Positions 51,199-60,312 of a stretch of DNA of 64,000 nucleotides are shown here, one piece after another. The stretch lies in assembly GCF_003231305.1 (NCBI RefSeq), contig NZ_QKVM01000033.1:1-64000 (forward strand), read 5' to 3'. The notes beneath the pieces are model-generated. The model was not told where the DNA came from. It did no database searches and saw nothing but the letters and a program-made list of their open reading frames with translations. Source of the DNA: Pseudomonas sichuanensis (lineage in GTDB: Bacteria; Pseudomonadota; Gammaproteobacteria; Pseudomonadales; Pseudomonadaceae). The translations under genes were made by a program, and so were the position numbers. Position 1 is the stretch's first letter. Every line of letters begins with the position of its first letter.

Positions 51199-51927
51199 TC
51201 AGTTGCGCTCGCGCACCCAGAACAACGTAGCCCCGGCCACCGCCGCCGGCATCATCACCACGTTGACCCCAGGGATCATCAGCGCCAGGTAGGTGATGCC
51301 GCCAAAGCCCAGCGACTGCCAGCGCTTCTGGCGCAGCCAGGCCAGCATGTCCTGCCAGCTCATCTTGTTGTTGTCCGCCGGGTAGTCGATGTACTGGATG
51401 GCCATCATCCACACGCCGAACACCAGCCACAGCGGCGCGGCGACCACGTTGACCACCGGGATGAACGACAGGATGAACAGGCCGATGGCGCGTGGCAGGA
51501 AGTAACCGAGCTTGCGCATTTCACGGCTGAAGGTGCGTGGCACCATCGCCACCAGCTCGCCCCAGCTGAACGCCGGGAAGTTGTCCTGGCCGCGCACCAC
51601 CACTTCGACTTTCTCGGCGAGGAAGCCATTGAACGGCGCGGCGATGACGTTGGCCAGCAGGGTGAAGGTGAAGAACACCATCAACAGCACCAGGGCAACG
51701 AACAGCGGCCAGAGAATGTAGGAAAGAAAACTCAGCCAGTCGGGCAGGCTGGGCATCAGCGCGTCGACCCACAGGCTGAACTCGTGGCCGGCGAACCAGA
51801 TCAGCCCACCGAACAGCAGCAGGTTGACCGCCAGGGGCAGCAGCACGAACAGCCGCAGGCTGGGGCTGAGGATCAGTTTCAGGCCTTCGCGCAGGTATTG
51901 CGGGCCAGAAAGGACGGGGGCTTGCAT
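51199..51927 (-). CDS. cysZ: CysZ-like sulfate transporter (EI24 family)
   Basis: A 242-residue membrane protein with the EI24/CysZ pattern: GLKLILSPSLRLFVLLPLAV, a hydrophobic hairpin pair, APFNGFLAEKVE and FSREMRKLGYFLPRA. CysZ proteins bring sulfate into the cell for cysteine synthesis. It is divergent from trxB. Confidence 0.9.
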   Translation of the reverse strand: MQAPVLSGPQYLREGLKLILSPSLRLFVLLPLAVNLLLFGGLIWFAGHEFSLWVDALMPSLPDWLSFLSYILWPLFVALVLLMVFFTFTLLANVIAAPFNGFLAEKVEVVVRGQDNFPAFSWGELVAMVPRTFSREMRKLGYFLPRAIGLFILSFIPVVNVVAAPLWLVFGVWMMAIQYIDYPADNNKMSWQDMLAWLRQKRWQSLGFGGITYLALMIPGVNVVMMPAAVAGATLFWVRERN

Positions 51928-52054
51928 TGGAACGCTCCGCAGAAGGAAAACGCGCTGACCTTACCGAGTTTGCCGTTTCGACGAAAGGCGCCCGCTGCCT
52001 GCGAAACGGTCTGTAACAAAGCGTATGGACAATCCCTATCGGTTTTCTCGTTGG

Positions 52055-52091
52055 ATAGAGACTCTCTATAAGGTGGATTGTCGAAGGATAT
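52055..52091. promoter_or_regulatory. Candidate OxyR operator upstream of trxB
   Basis: Four quarter-sites with the OxyR spacing: ATAG (52055), CTAT (52066), ATTG (52077) and ATAT (52088), each separated by exactly 7 nt, 14 of 16 bases matching ATAG-N7-CTAT-N7-ATAG-N7-CTAT. It ends beside a possible -35 (TTCCTT, 52092) with TACAGT at 52115, 17 nt further, so bound OxyR could contact RNA polymerase. Confidence 0.6.
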
Positions 52092-52204
52092 TTCCTTAAT
52101 CTCTGCGGCCTCGCTACAGTGCGCTCAACTTTTCGTTTTTGGACCGACGCGTTGTAGCACTTCCCCAAGTGCTGCGTGGGTCCCTTTTAATTCCAGCTGG
52201 CACA

Positions 52205-52224
52205 GCCGGCATCCCGATGCCGGC
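52205..52224 (+). other. Perfect 9-bp hairpin in the trxB leader
   Basis: GCCGGCATC pairs with GATGCCGGC around a CC loop, about 31 nt before the trxB ATG; probably an RNA structure in the leader, function unknown. The rest of 51928-52254 is leader/promoter. Confidence 0.5.
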
Positions 52225-52254
52225 CCGCTGCGGCCCGCTCGACAGGAGTTCGAC

Positions 52255-53217
52255 ATGTCTGAAGTACGTCATTCGCGCGTCATCATTCTGGGTTCCGGCC
52301 CTGCCGGTTACAGCGCCGCGGTGTATGCCGCCCGCGCCAACCTCAAGCCGCTGCTGATCACCGGCATGCAGGCCGGCGGCCAGCTGACCACCACCACCGA
52401 AGTCGACAACTGGCCGGGCGACCCCCACGGCCTGACCGGCCCGGCCCTGATGCAGCGCATGCAGGAACACGCCGAGCGTTTCGAGACTGAGATCGTCTTC
52501 GACCACATCAATGCCGTCGACCTGGCCAACAAACCGTTCACCCTGCGTGGCGACAGCGGCACCTACACCTGCGACGCCCTGATCGTCGCCACCGGTGCCA
52601 GCGCCCGCTACCTGGGCCTGCCGTCGGAAGAAACCTTCATGGGCAAAGGCGTTTCGGCCTGCGCCACCTGCGACGGTTTCTTCTACCGCAACAAGCCGGT
52701 TGCCGTGGTCGGTGGTGGCAACACTGCCGTGGAAGAGGCGCTGTACCTGGCCAACATCGCCAGCAAGGTCACCCTGGTGCACCGCCGCGATACCTTCCGC
52801 GCCGAGAAGATCCTGATCGACAAGCTGCACGCCCGCGTGGCCGAAGGCAAGATCGAGCTCAAGCTCAACGCCACCCTCGACGAAGTACTGGGCGACAACA
52901 TGGGCGTGACCGGTGCGCGCCTGAAGAACAACGACGGCAGCTTTGACGAGATCAAGGTCGACGGCGTGTTCATCGCCATTGGCCACACCCCGAACACCTC
53001 GCTGTTCGAAGGCCAGCTGACCCTGAAGGACGGCTATCTGGTAGTGCACGGCGGCCGTGAAGGCAACGCCACCGCCACCAACGTCGAAGGCGTGTTCGCC
53101 GCCGGCGACGTGGCCGACCACGTCTACCGCCAGGCCATCACCTCGGCCGGTGCCGGCTGCATGGCCGCCCTGGACGTCGAGCGTTACCTGGACGGCCTGG
53201 CCAACGCCGCGCACTGA
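52255..53217 (+). CDS. trxB: Thioredoxin-disulfide reductase
   Basis: Flavoenzyme passing NADPH electrons to thioredoxin. The 320-residue protein has two Rossmann motifs (GSGPAGYSAA and VVGGGNTAVEEAL) and the redox-active CATC at 136-139. ATG at 52255 follows ACAGGAGTTCGAC. The upstream gap contains a strong OxyR-like site, consistent with induction by peroxide. Confidence 0.97.
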   Translation: MSEVRHSRVIILGSGPAGYSAAVYAARANLKPLLITGMQAGGQLTTTTEVDNWPGDPHGLTGPALMQRMQEHAERFETEIVFDHINAVDLANKPFTLRGDSGTYTCDALIVATGASARYLGLPSEETFMGKGVSACATCDGFFYRNKPVAVVGGGNTAVEEALYLANIASKVTLVHRRDTFRAEKILIDKLHARVAEGKIELKLNATLDEVLGDNMGVTGARLKNNDGSFDEIKVDGVFIAIGHTPNTSLFEGQLTLKDGYLVVHGGREGNATATNVEGVFAAGDVADHVYRQAITSAGAGCMAALDVERYLDGLANAAH

Positions 53218-53244
53218 TGCTTCAGGGGCTGCCTTGCAGCCCTT

Positions 53245-53324
53245 TCGCCGGCAAGCCGGCTCCCACAGAATCAGCGCATGGCTTGTGTTTGATGCGGTCG
53301 GGGTGGGAGCCGGCTTGCCGGCGA
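53245..53324. repeat. REP pair (variant C)
   Basis: TCGCCGGCAAGCCGGCTCCC at 53245 and its inverted partner ending at 53324; the same GCCGGC variant as at 60223-60297. Between convergent trxB and nadC. Confidence 0.75.
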
Positions 53325-53346
53325 TGAAGTCAGCACCGATCCAGAA

Positions 53347-53380
53347 ATGAAAAAACCGGCCCTTTGGCCGGTTTTTTCAT
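53347..53380. terminator. Bidirectional terminator between trxB and nadC
   Basis: ATGAAAAAACCGGCC pairs perfectly over 15 bp with its inverted copy around a CTTT loop; A and T tracts on both sides serve both strands. Confidence 0.92.
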
Positions 53381-53395
53381 GCCCGCGACATCAGC

Positions 53396-54244
53396 TCACA
53401 GGCTCAGTCGCATCGACAGGTCCACCGCCTTCACATCCTTGGTCATGGCGCCAATCGAGATGTAGTCCACACCGGTCTCGGCGATGACCCGCAGGGTGGC
53501 CTCATTGACCCCGCCGCTGGCCTCGAGCTTGGCCTTGCCGGCGTTGATGCGCACCGCCTCGCGCATTTCATCGAGGGTCAGTTCGTCGAGCATGACGATA
53601 TCGGCCCCTGCAGCCAGCGCCTGGCGCAGTTCGTCCAGGCTTTCCACTTCGATTTCCACCGGCTTGCCCGGGGCGATGCGGTGCGCCGCAGCCACTGCCT
53701 GGGCCACGCCGCCACTGGCAGCGATATGGTTTTCCTTGATCAGGAAGGCGTCGTACAGGCCGATGCGGTGGTTGTGGCAACCACCGCAGGTGACCGCGTA
53801 CTTCTGCGCCAGGCGCAGGCCCGGCAGGGTCTTGCGGGTGTCGAGCAGGCGCACCTGGGTACCTTCGACCAGGTCGGCGAGCAAGCGTGCGCGGGTGGCC
53901 ACGCCCGAGAGCATCTGCAAAAAATTCAGCGCCGAACGCTCACCGCTGAGCAGCGAGCGTGCCGGGCCTTCGAGGTGGAACAGCACCTGGTTGGCGCTGG
54001 CCCGCTCGCCGTCCGCCACCTGCCAGTGCACCGCCACCCGTGGGTCGAGCTGGCGGAACACCGCATCCACCCAGGCCGTGCCGGCCACCACGCAATCCTC
54101 GCGGGTGATGATGGTCGCCTTGGCCAGGCGCTCGGCCGGGATCAGCTGGGCGGTGATGTCGCCGCTGCCGATGTCTTCGAGCAGCGCGCGGCGCACGTTG
54201 GCTTCGATTTCGGCGGTCAGGTCGGCGAGGCGTAGGTTCGGCAT
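53396..54244 (-). CDS. nadC: Quinolinate phosphoribosyltransferase
   Basis: Makes nicotinate mononucleotide from quinolinate and PRPP in NAD synthesis. The 282-residue product has DTRKTLPGLR, KENHI, and the substrate-binding IEVESLDELR and LEASGGV segments of the family. The ATG at 54244 has GGAGC upstream. Divergent from the DUF1631 gene, as in other Pseudomonas genomes. Confidence 0.96.
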   Translation of the reverse strand: MPNLRLADLTAEIEANVRRALLEDIGSGDITAQLIPAERLAKATIITREDCVVAGTAWVDAVFRQLDPRVAVHWQVADGERASANQVLFHLEGPARSLLSGERSALNFLQMLSGVATRARLLADLVEGTQVRLLDTRKTLPGLRLAQKYAVTCGGCHNHRIGLYDAFLIKENHIAASGGVAQAVAAAHRIAPGKPVEIEVESLDELRQALAAGADIVMLDELTLDEMREAVRINAGKAKLEASGGVNEATLRVIAETGVDYISIGAMTKDVKAVDLSMRLSL

Positions 54245-54487
54245 GGTCGGCTCCACAAGCTAGATGGCGGCGATTATAGGGCAGGGGGGCGATGTGTACA
54301 GCAGCGCGGACGATGACCGTTGGTCGGGCTCCGTGAGTGATTGCTGTAAAGCACGGTCTGTTGAGTCGTGCGAAAGGCACGCTGGCAGCTGTAATGATTT
54401 TCACAGATAATGGCGCCTTGTATTTGGCGTCATAGCTTTGACGATTTTTGCGCGGTCGAGTACGCAACATCCATCAAGGAGTCCGGG

Positions 54488-56596
54488 ATGCATGAAGAAG
54501 GCAAGGTGGTGCTCCTGGCGGCCGCCATCGATCGAGGTGCGCCAACGCCCTCGCCCTGCCTTCCGTTGTTGCTCCTGCAAGTGCGCGACAAGGCTGCGCT
54601 TCAGCTGCGCCAAGGCCTCCAGGCATTGTTCGACAACGCCGACGACACCCTGTTCGAGATGGCCGACAAGGCCTGCGACCGCGTTGATCAGAATCTGCAC
54701 TTCGAGGCCATGCGTGACTTGCGCCTCAAGCGCAAGAGCATCGAGCGCGGCTTCCTCGATACCTTCTACCAGGCCTTCGCCCTGATCGGTCAGGCCGAAG
54801 CCATGGCCGCACCGGCGCATTCCACCGTGGTGCAGGCGATGGTCGACCGCGTGCTGTCACGCGACGGTTTCGACTTGCTGCAACTGAACCTGCGCTGCGC
54901 CGCCTTGCTCGAGCAGGGCCTGGACCCGGCCTGCAACCCGCTGGGGCCCGGCAGCCTGTGTGGCTACTTCCTCACTGCCGGGCGCAACCTGGGCGTGGGG
55001 CCTGAGGTCAAGCAGGTCCTGCTCAAACTGTTCGAGCGCTATGTGTTGCGCGACCTCGACCTGCTCTATGGCGAGGCCAACCAGTTGCTCGTCGCCGCAG
55101 GCGTGCTGCCAGACCTGGCGCCCGCGCCACGCCGTCGCGCCGACGATCGGCGCAGTATTCCCCGCAGGGTGGCGGCCAGCCCCGCACAACTCGGGGAAAC
55201 CGGGGTCGACGTTGCCGGCCAGGCGTTCTTCGCCTCCCTGCAAGGGCTGCTGGCCCCTGTTCGCGGGCGTATCGCGCCGCGCCTGCAGGCGGCCACCGAC
55301 GCACAGCCGATCAGCACCGGCGACCTGCTGCGCCTTTTGACCCACCTGCAGCATTATGTGCCGGGCCCCGGCGAGGCCGACGACTTCGACCTGGGCCAGC
55401 AGCTCGAACAGCTGGTGTTGCGGGTCAGCGTGCGCAGCGGCACGCGCCGCTATATCGCCACCGGCGACGAAGACATGATCAACCTGTTCGGCCTGCTGTT
55501 CACCTTCATCGACGCTGACCACAACCTGCCGGCGCGTGTGCGCGCGCTGGTCGGCCGCCTGCATATCCCGCTGCTCAAGGTTGCCCTGATCGACAAAGGC
55601 CTGTTCAGTCGCGCCAGCCACCCGGCACGCCGCCTGCTCAACGAGATCGCCGCCGTGGCAATCGGCTGGGAGGCCGACGGCGAGGGCCTGCACCGGCGCG
55701 TTGAGCGCATCGTCCAACGGCTGCTCAAGGATTTCGCCGAAGACTGTCAGCTGTTCGACGAACTGCTCGACGAGTTTCTCGCCTTCAGCCAGGACGAACG
55801 GCGGCGCAACGAACTGCTCGAGCAACGCACCCGCGACGCCGAGGAAGGACGCGCACGGGCGTTGCAGGCCAACCTGCGGGTACAGCAGGCACTCAACCTG
55901 CGCCTGCGCGGCCGGGTGCTGCCGCAGGTCGTGGTGCAGATGCTGGAGCAAGCCTGGAGCCAGGTGCTGCTGCTGGCCTGGCTGAAGCAGGGCGAGGCGT
56001 CTGCGGCCTGGCGCGATGGCCTGGCGACGGTCGATCAATTGCTGGCCAGCATTGCCCCGCAGCGCCAACCGGCGCAGTTGCTCGAGCAACTGCCCGGCTT
56101 GCTCAAAGCGTTGCGCGAAGGGCTGGCTGGCGTGGCCCTGGACGCCGCGGCCACCCGTGATTTCTTCCAGCACCTGGAGCAGCTGCACCAGCGCGCCTGT
56201 GGCGGCCCGTGGCTGCTTGATGATGGTTTGCAGGAGGTGTGCGTACAGGCCGATATCGTCCTTGCCACTGCCGACGAAACGCCCCGTGGCACTTGCCTGG
56301 ACGTCGACGAACAGGCGCCCGCGCAGCGCCTGGTGGAGCACTTGCGCATCGGCGCCTGGGTCGAGGTGCTGGACGACGAAGAACCCCTGCGCTGCAAGCT
56401 GGTGGCCCGCATCGACGGCAGCGACCGACTGGTGTTCGCCAACCGTACCGGCATGAAGGTGCGCGAATGGAGCCACGCGGGCCTGGCCCAGGCGCTGTGC
56501 CTGGGCCAGGTGCGCACGCTCGACGACGGGCAGTTGTTCGAGCGCGCACTGGAGGCCGTGCTGGCGCGGCTGCGTGCCGAGCAGGGCATTGGCTGA
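54488..56596 (+). CDS. DUF1631 protein
   Basis: The 702-residue, largely helical protein matches the DUF1631 family, sometimes mis-called thymidine phosphorylase. Internal regions: RRADDRRSIPRR near 220, a long helical middle, coiled-coil-like arginine-rich stretch near 450, and a C-terminal beta-rich part (RIGAWVEVLDDEEPLRCKLV) that resembles a PilZ-type barrel. AAGGAGTCCGGG precedes the ATG. Placed between nadC and ampD; c-di-GMP binding is only a suggestion, since the RxxxR and D/NxSxxG motifs are not plain. Confidence 0.83.
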   Translation: MHEEGKVVLLAAAIDRGAPTPSPCLPLLLLQVRDKAALQLRQGLQALFDNADDTLFEMADKACDRVDQNLHFEAMRDLRLKRKSIERGFLDTFYQAFALIGQAEAMAAPAHSTVVQAMVDRVLSRDGFDLLQLNLRCAALLEQGLDPACNPLGPGSLCGYFLTAGRNLGVGPEVKQVLLKLFERYVLRDLDLLYGEANQLLVAAGVLPDLAPAPRRRADDRRSIPRRVAASPAQLGETGVDVAGQAFFASLQGLLAPVRGRIAPRLQAATDAQPISTGDLLRLLTHLQHYVPGPGEADDFDLGQQLEQLVLRVSVRSGTRRYIATGDEDMINLFGLLFTFIDADHNLPARVRALVGRLHIPLLKVALIDKGLFSRASHPARRLLNEIAAVAIGWEADGEGLHRRVERIVQRLLKDFAEDCQLFDELLDEFLAFSQDERRRNELLEQRTRDAEEGRARALQANLRVQQALNLRLRGRVLPQVVVQMLEQAWSQVLLLAWLKQGEASAAWRDGLATVDQLLASIAPQRQPAQLLEQLPGLLKALREGLAGVALDAAATRDFFQHLEQLHQRACGGPWLLDDGLQEVCVQADIVLATADETPRGTCLDVDEQAPAQRLVEHLRIGAWVEVLDDEEPLRCKLVARIDGSDRLVFANRTGMKVREWSHAGLAQALCLGQVRTLDDGQLFERALEAVLARLRAEQGIG

Positions 56597-56673
56597 ACAA
56601 TCATTTACATGCAAGCGCCGCACGTGCGCGGCATACTGACCGCCTGCCCCCGGCGTCATTCAGGATCTGCCCC

Positions 56674-57240
56674 ATGCAATTGGACCATGCGACCGGCTGG
56701 TTCACCGGCGTAAGCCACTGCCCTTCACCGAACTGCAATGCCCGCCCTGACGGCGAGGCGATCTCGCTGCTGGTGATCCACAACATCAGCCTGCCACCGG
56801 CCTGCTTCGGTACCGGCAAGGTCCAGCAGTTCTTCCAGAACCGCCTCGACCCGAACGAGCACCCCTATTTCGCCAGCATCAGCCACCTGACCGTGTCGGC
56901 GCACCTGTTCGTCGAGCGCGACGGCGCGGTGACCCAGTTCGTCTCGCTGCTCGACCGCGCCTGGCACGCCGGTGTGTCGTGCTTCGAGGGCCGTGAAGGC
57001 TGCAACGACTTCTCCATCGGTATCGAGCTGGAGGGCACCGACGACTTGCCCTACACCGATGCCCAGTACACCGCCCTGCGACAATTGACCCAAGCGATTC
57101 GCGCAGCCTGGCCGGTGATTGACCTGCAGCGTATCTGCGGCCATAGCGATATCGCCCCGCAACGCAAGACCGACCCTGGCCCGGCCTTCGACTGGCCGCG
57201 CTACCGCGACGCTGTGCAACGCAACGAGGACAAGGCATGA
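56674..57240 (+). CDS. ampD: 1,6-anhydro-N-acetylmuramyl-L-alanine amidase AmpD
   Basis: Cytosolic zinc amidase of peptidoglycan recycling; its loss derepresses AmpC beta-lactamase through AmpR. The 188-residue protein has zinc ligands H36 (VIHNIS), H157 (CGHSDIAP) and D167 (KTDPGPAF), with K165 and a Glu in the IGIELEG segment. The longer frame to 56239 overlaps the DUF1631 gene. ATGA overlap with ampE. Confidence 0.96.
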   Translation: MQLDHATGWFTGVSHCPSPNCNARPDGEAISLLVIHNISLPPACFGTGKVQQFFQNRLDPNEHPYFASISHLTVSAHLFVERDGAVTQFVSLLDRAWHAGVSCFEGREGCNDFSIGIELEGTDDLPYTDAQYTALRQLTQAIRAAWPVIDLQRICGHSDIAPQRKTDPGPAFDWPRYRDAVQRNEDKA

Positions 57241-58067
57241 GCTTTCTGGTGTTGGTGCTGGCGCTGTGGTTCGAGAAGTTTTCGTCGCTGCGTCAACGGT
57301 TGCAGCGTGATGGCTTCTATCTCGGCGAACTGGTGCGCCTGGAGCGCAGCGGCAAGGTTCACCCCTGGTGGACCCTGGCCATCCTGATCCTCGCCCCGGT
57401 GGCGCTGCTGGTCCTGCTGCTGCATGTGCTGGAGCCGGTAGCCTATGGCCTGCTGGCGCTGCCGGTGCATCTGTTGGTGCTGATCTACAGCCTGGGCCGC
57501 GGTGACGTCAAAGCCGCCCTCGGGCCGTTTCGCGACGCCTGGCGCCGTGGCGACGACCAGGCCGCGCTGCACGTGGCCGAGCGCGACCTGGGGCTGGCCG
57601 CCGACGATGCCATGAGCCTGATCAAGCGGGCCCAGGGGCACCTGCTGTGGCAGGCCTACCAGAGTTTCTTCGCGGTGATTTTCTGGTACTTCCTGCTCGG
57701 CCCGGCGGCGGCGCTGGCTTACCGCTTGTTGGCTCTGACTGGCGAACACAGCCGGCAGCCGGCGCTCAAGGCCCTCGCCGAGCAACTGCGCCATGCGCTG
57801 GACTGGCTGCCGGTACGAGTGCTGGCGGTGAGCTTTGCCCTGGTCGGCAACTTCGTCGCCGTCACCCGGGTGATGCTGCACGAACTGCTCGACTGGCATA
57901 TCAGCGCCGGCCATCTGGTGGCCAAGGTCGGCCGGGTGGCCGACGACATTCCCGAGGAAGAAGACCGCCAGCGCGGGCTGGAGCGGCTGGACAGCCTGTG
58001 GGAGCTGCTGCTGCGCAGCGCGGTGCTGTGGTATGCCTGTTTCGCCCTGTGGACGGTGCTGGTCTGA
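57237..58067 (+). CDS. ampE: AmpE inner-membrane protein
   Basis: A 276-residue membrane protein with about four hydrophobic segments (near 40-60, 65-85, 145-165 and 190-215) and the conserved beginning MSFLVLVLALWFEKFSSLR. It overlaps the ampD stop by four bases, the ampDE operon. AmpE is a putative sensor or transporter; its precise role is unknown. Confidence 0.93.
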   Translation: MSFLVLVLALWFEKFSSLRQRLQRDGFYLGELVRLERSGKVHPWWTLAILILAPVALLVLLLHVLEPVAYGLLALPVHLLVLIYSLGRGDVKAALGPFRDAWRRGDDQAALHVAERDLGLAADDAMSLIKRAQGHLLWQAYQSFFAVIFWYFLLGPAAALAYRLLALTGEHSRQPALKALAEQLRHALDWLPVRVLAVSFALVGNFVAVTRVMLHELLDWHISAGHLVAKVGRVADDIPEEEDRQRGLERLDSLWELLLRSAVLWYACFALWTVLV

Positions 58068-58185
58068 CGCAGCGCTTGAGCGGGCGTCGCTTAACCTTAA
58101 GTTACAAACCTTGAATTCATTCTGCGTTATACAAAGTGTTTGGCCCTCGATGGCCAAGTGCTACCCCGCAGAACAACAAGAATTC

Positions 58186-58201
58186 AAGGAGGTGACCTGT
58201 G
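58186..58201 (+). promoter_or_regulatory. Perfect Shine-Dalgarno before a GTG start
   Basis: AAGGAGGTGA (58186-58195) is the complete complement of the 16S rRNA tail; the GTG start at 58199 begins six nt after GGAGG. It decides the GTG as start of the chemoreceptor. Confidence 0.85.
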
Positions 58202-60211
58202 AAGCGTCTGCTCTATCCGGCCATCGCGCTGATGAATCGGCTGAGCTTCGGCATGAAGTTCAGCCTGATCAGCGTCCTGTTCTTCCTGCCCATGCTGGTC
58301 ACCAGCTTCTATCTGGTACGCGATGCCTACAACCAGTTCCACGCCACCCGCGTCGAGCTGCAGGGCCTGGCCCCGCTGGGCGAGAGCCTGGCGTTGCGTG
58401 GCGACCTGGAAACCCTCGGCAACCTGCTGCAGATCAACGCCGTGCTCGGCCAGTCGGGCCAGGCCGGTGATGTGGAAGGCCGTATCGCCAGCTTGCAGGA
58501 CAAGGTCCAGGCCCGGCTCGAAGCCCTCAAGGGCAGCGACCCGGCCCTTGAGGCCAAGCGCGCCGAACTGGCCGACGCCTTCACCCGTGCCCGTGGCGAA
58601 ACCTCGTTGCAGAACAAGGCCGCGTTGTTCGAAAAACTGCTCGCCCAGGCCCAGGTGCTGGGCAAGCTGGTTGCCAGCCAGTCGGGCCTCAACCAGGACA
58701 GCCAAGCCTCGGTGCGCCAGCTCGGCGAGCTGATCGGCAGTGCCACGGCGCAGGTCACCCAGGCCCTTGGCGAAGGGCGGGCGATGGGCTCGGTAGCCTT
58801 GGGCCGCGGGTTCATGGACTCCGCCGGCAGCGCCCGTTTCGAAGACCTGCTGCAACGCCTGGAGCGGCTCTCTGCCGACTACGCGATTCGCCTCGACGAC
58901 GCCCTGGCTGCCGACAACCGGGCCAAGGCGGCGTTGGCGGCCACTGCCCAGGCCAGCCAGGCCACGGTCAAGCAGGCCGCCAGCCTGTTCGAGGACCAGG
59001 TGGTGGTGGCCGAGACCCTGGACGCGCCCTGGGCCGGTTTCTACCAGCAGACCACCGAGCTGATGGCCCAGACCTACCGCCTCAACGACGCCGTGCTGGC
59101 GCAATTGAACGGGCAACTGGAAGACCGCCTCGCCCAGCACCGCGTGCGCATGGTCGCGCTGGTCGCCGCGCTGGCCACGGTGTTCGTGCTGATCATCTAC
59201 CTCTACAGTGGCTTTTACGTGTCCACCCGCGAAACCCTGGGCAAGCTCGGCAGCGCCATGGACAAAGTGGCCGCCGGCGACATGACGGTGAGTTTCCAGG
59301 CCAGTAGCCAGGACGAACTGGGCGAGCTGGGCCGTGGCTTCAGCGAGACCGTGCGGCGCATCCGCGGGTTGATCGAACAGGTCGGCCATACGGTGGCCAC
59401 GGTCGAGGAACAGGCCGGCCAGGTGTTGTCGGTGTCGGCGCGCAGCAACCAGGCGGTTGGGGGCCAGCGCGAACAGATCGAGCAGGTGGCCACGGCCATG
59501 AACCAGATGACCGCCACCGCGCTGGAAGTGGCGCGCAGCGCGGCGTTGGCGGCCGAGGGCGCACAACGGGTCAACCACGAAAGCGCCTCGGGTCGCGACC
59601 TGGTCGAAAGCCAGCAGGGCAGCATCGCCCGCCTGGCGGGGGAGATCGACCAGAGTGTGGTGGCGGTCAACCAGCTGGCCGCCGACAGCCAGGCCATCGG
59701 CCGGGTGCTGGAGGTGATCCGCAGCATTGCCGAGCAGACCAACCTGCTGGCCCTCAATGCCGCCATCGAAGCCGCCCGGGCCGGCGAGCAGGGCCGCGGC
59801 TTTGCGGTTGTGGCCGATGAAGTACGCACACTGGCCAGGCGCACCCAGGATTCCACCGAGGAGATCGCCCAGATGATCGAGCGCCTGCGCGAAGGGGTTG
59901 GTGCGGCGGTGCGGGTGATGGGCAGCAGCCACCAGATGGCCGCCGGCACGGTGGACGAGGCGCGCCAGGTGCAGCAGGCGCTGGGCAACATCCTTGGCGC
60001 GGTCAGCGGCATTGTCGAGCAGAACCAGCAGATCGCTGCGGCGGTAGAGCAGCAGACCGCCGTGGCCCACGACATCGACCAGAACATCGTGGCGATCAAC
60101 CGGGCCGCCCAGGACACGACCGAAGGCGCCTGCCAGACCGAGGATGCCAGCCGGGCGTTGTCGGTGCAGGTGGTGGAGTTGAAGCGGTTGATCGGGGCGT
60201 TCAGGGTATAG
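58199..60211 (+). CDS. Methyl-accepting chemotaxis protein with large helical sensor
   Basis: A 670-residue receptor: TM1 near residues 22-42, a periplasmic region of about 285 residues rich in Ala, Gln, Leu and heptads (helical-bundle type, not Cache), TM2 near 323-345, HAMP, and tip (EQTNLLALNAAIEAARAGEQ). The sensor resembles helical bimodular (HBM)-like domains that bind organic acids, but no ligand can be named. GTG start set by the strong ribosome site. Directly after ampE on the same strand, with 131 nt between. Confidence 0.88.
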   Translation: MKRLLYPAIALMNRLSFGMKFSLISVLFFLPMLVTSFYLVRDAYNQFHATRVELQGLAPLGESLALRGDLETLGNLLQINAVLGQSGQAGDVEGRIASLQDKVQARLEALKGSDPALEAKRAELADAFTRARGETSLQNKAALFEKLLAQAQVLGKLVASQSGLNQDSQASVRQLGELIGSATAQVTQALGEGRAMGSVALGRGFMDSAGSARFEDLLQRLERLSADYAIRLDDALAADNRAKAALAATAQASQATVKQAASLFEDQVVVAETLDAPWAGFYQQTTELMAQTYRLNDAVLAQLNGQLEDRLAQHRVRMVALVAALATVFVLIIYLYSGFYVSTRETLGKLGSAMDKVAAGDMTVSFQASSQDELGELGRGFSETVRRIRGLIEQVGHTVATVEEQAGQVLSVSARSNQAVGGQREQIEQVATAMNQMTATALEVARSAALAAEGAQRVNHESASGRDLVESQQGSIARLAGEIDQSVVAVNQLAADSQAIGRVLEVIRSIAEQTNLLALNAAIEAARAGEQGRGFAVVADEVRTLARRTQDSTEEIAQMIERLREGVGAAVRVMGSSHQMAAGTVDEARQVQQALGNILGAVSGIVEQNQQIAAAVEQQTAVAHDIDQNIVAINRAAQDTTEGACQTEDASRALSVQVVELKRLIGAFRV

Positions 60212-60222
60212 TTTCTGCCTGT

Positions 60223-60297
60223 ACCGGCCTCATCGCCGGCAAGCCGGCTCCCACAGGCCGAACATGTGGGAGCCGGCTTGCCGGCGATGAGGCCGGT
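60223..60297. repeat. Perfect 33-bp REP inverted repeat (variant C)
   Basis: Two 33-nt arms (60223-60255 and 60265-60297) are exact reverse complements around a 9-nt loop; core GCCGGCAAGCCGGCTCCCAC. It lies after the chemoreceptor stop and before the convergent tatD-like gene. Confidence 0.93.
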
Positions 60298-60312
60298 AGG
60301 AGCACCACACAA

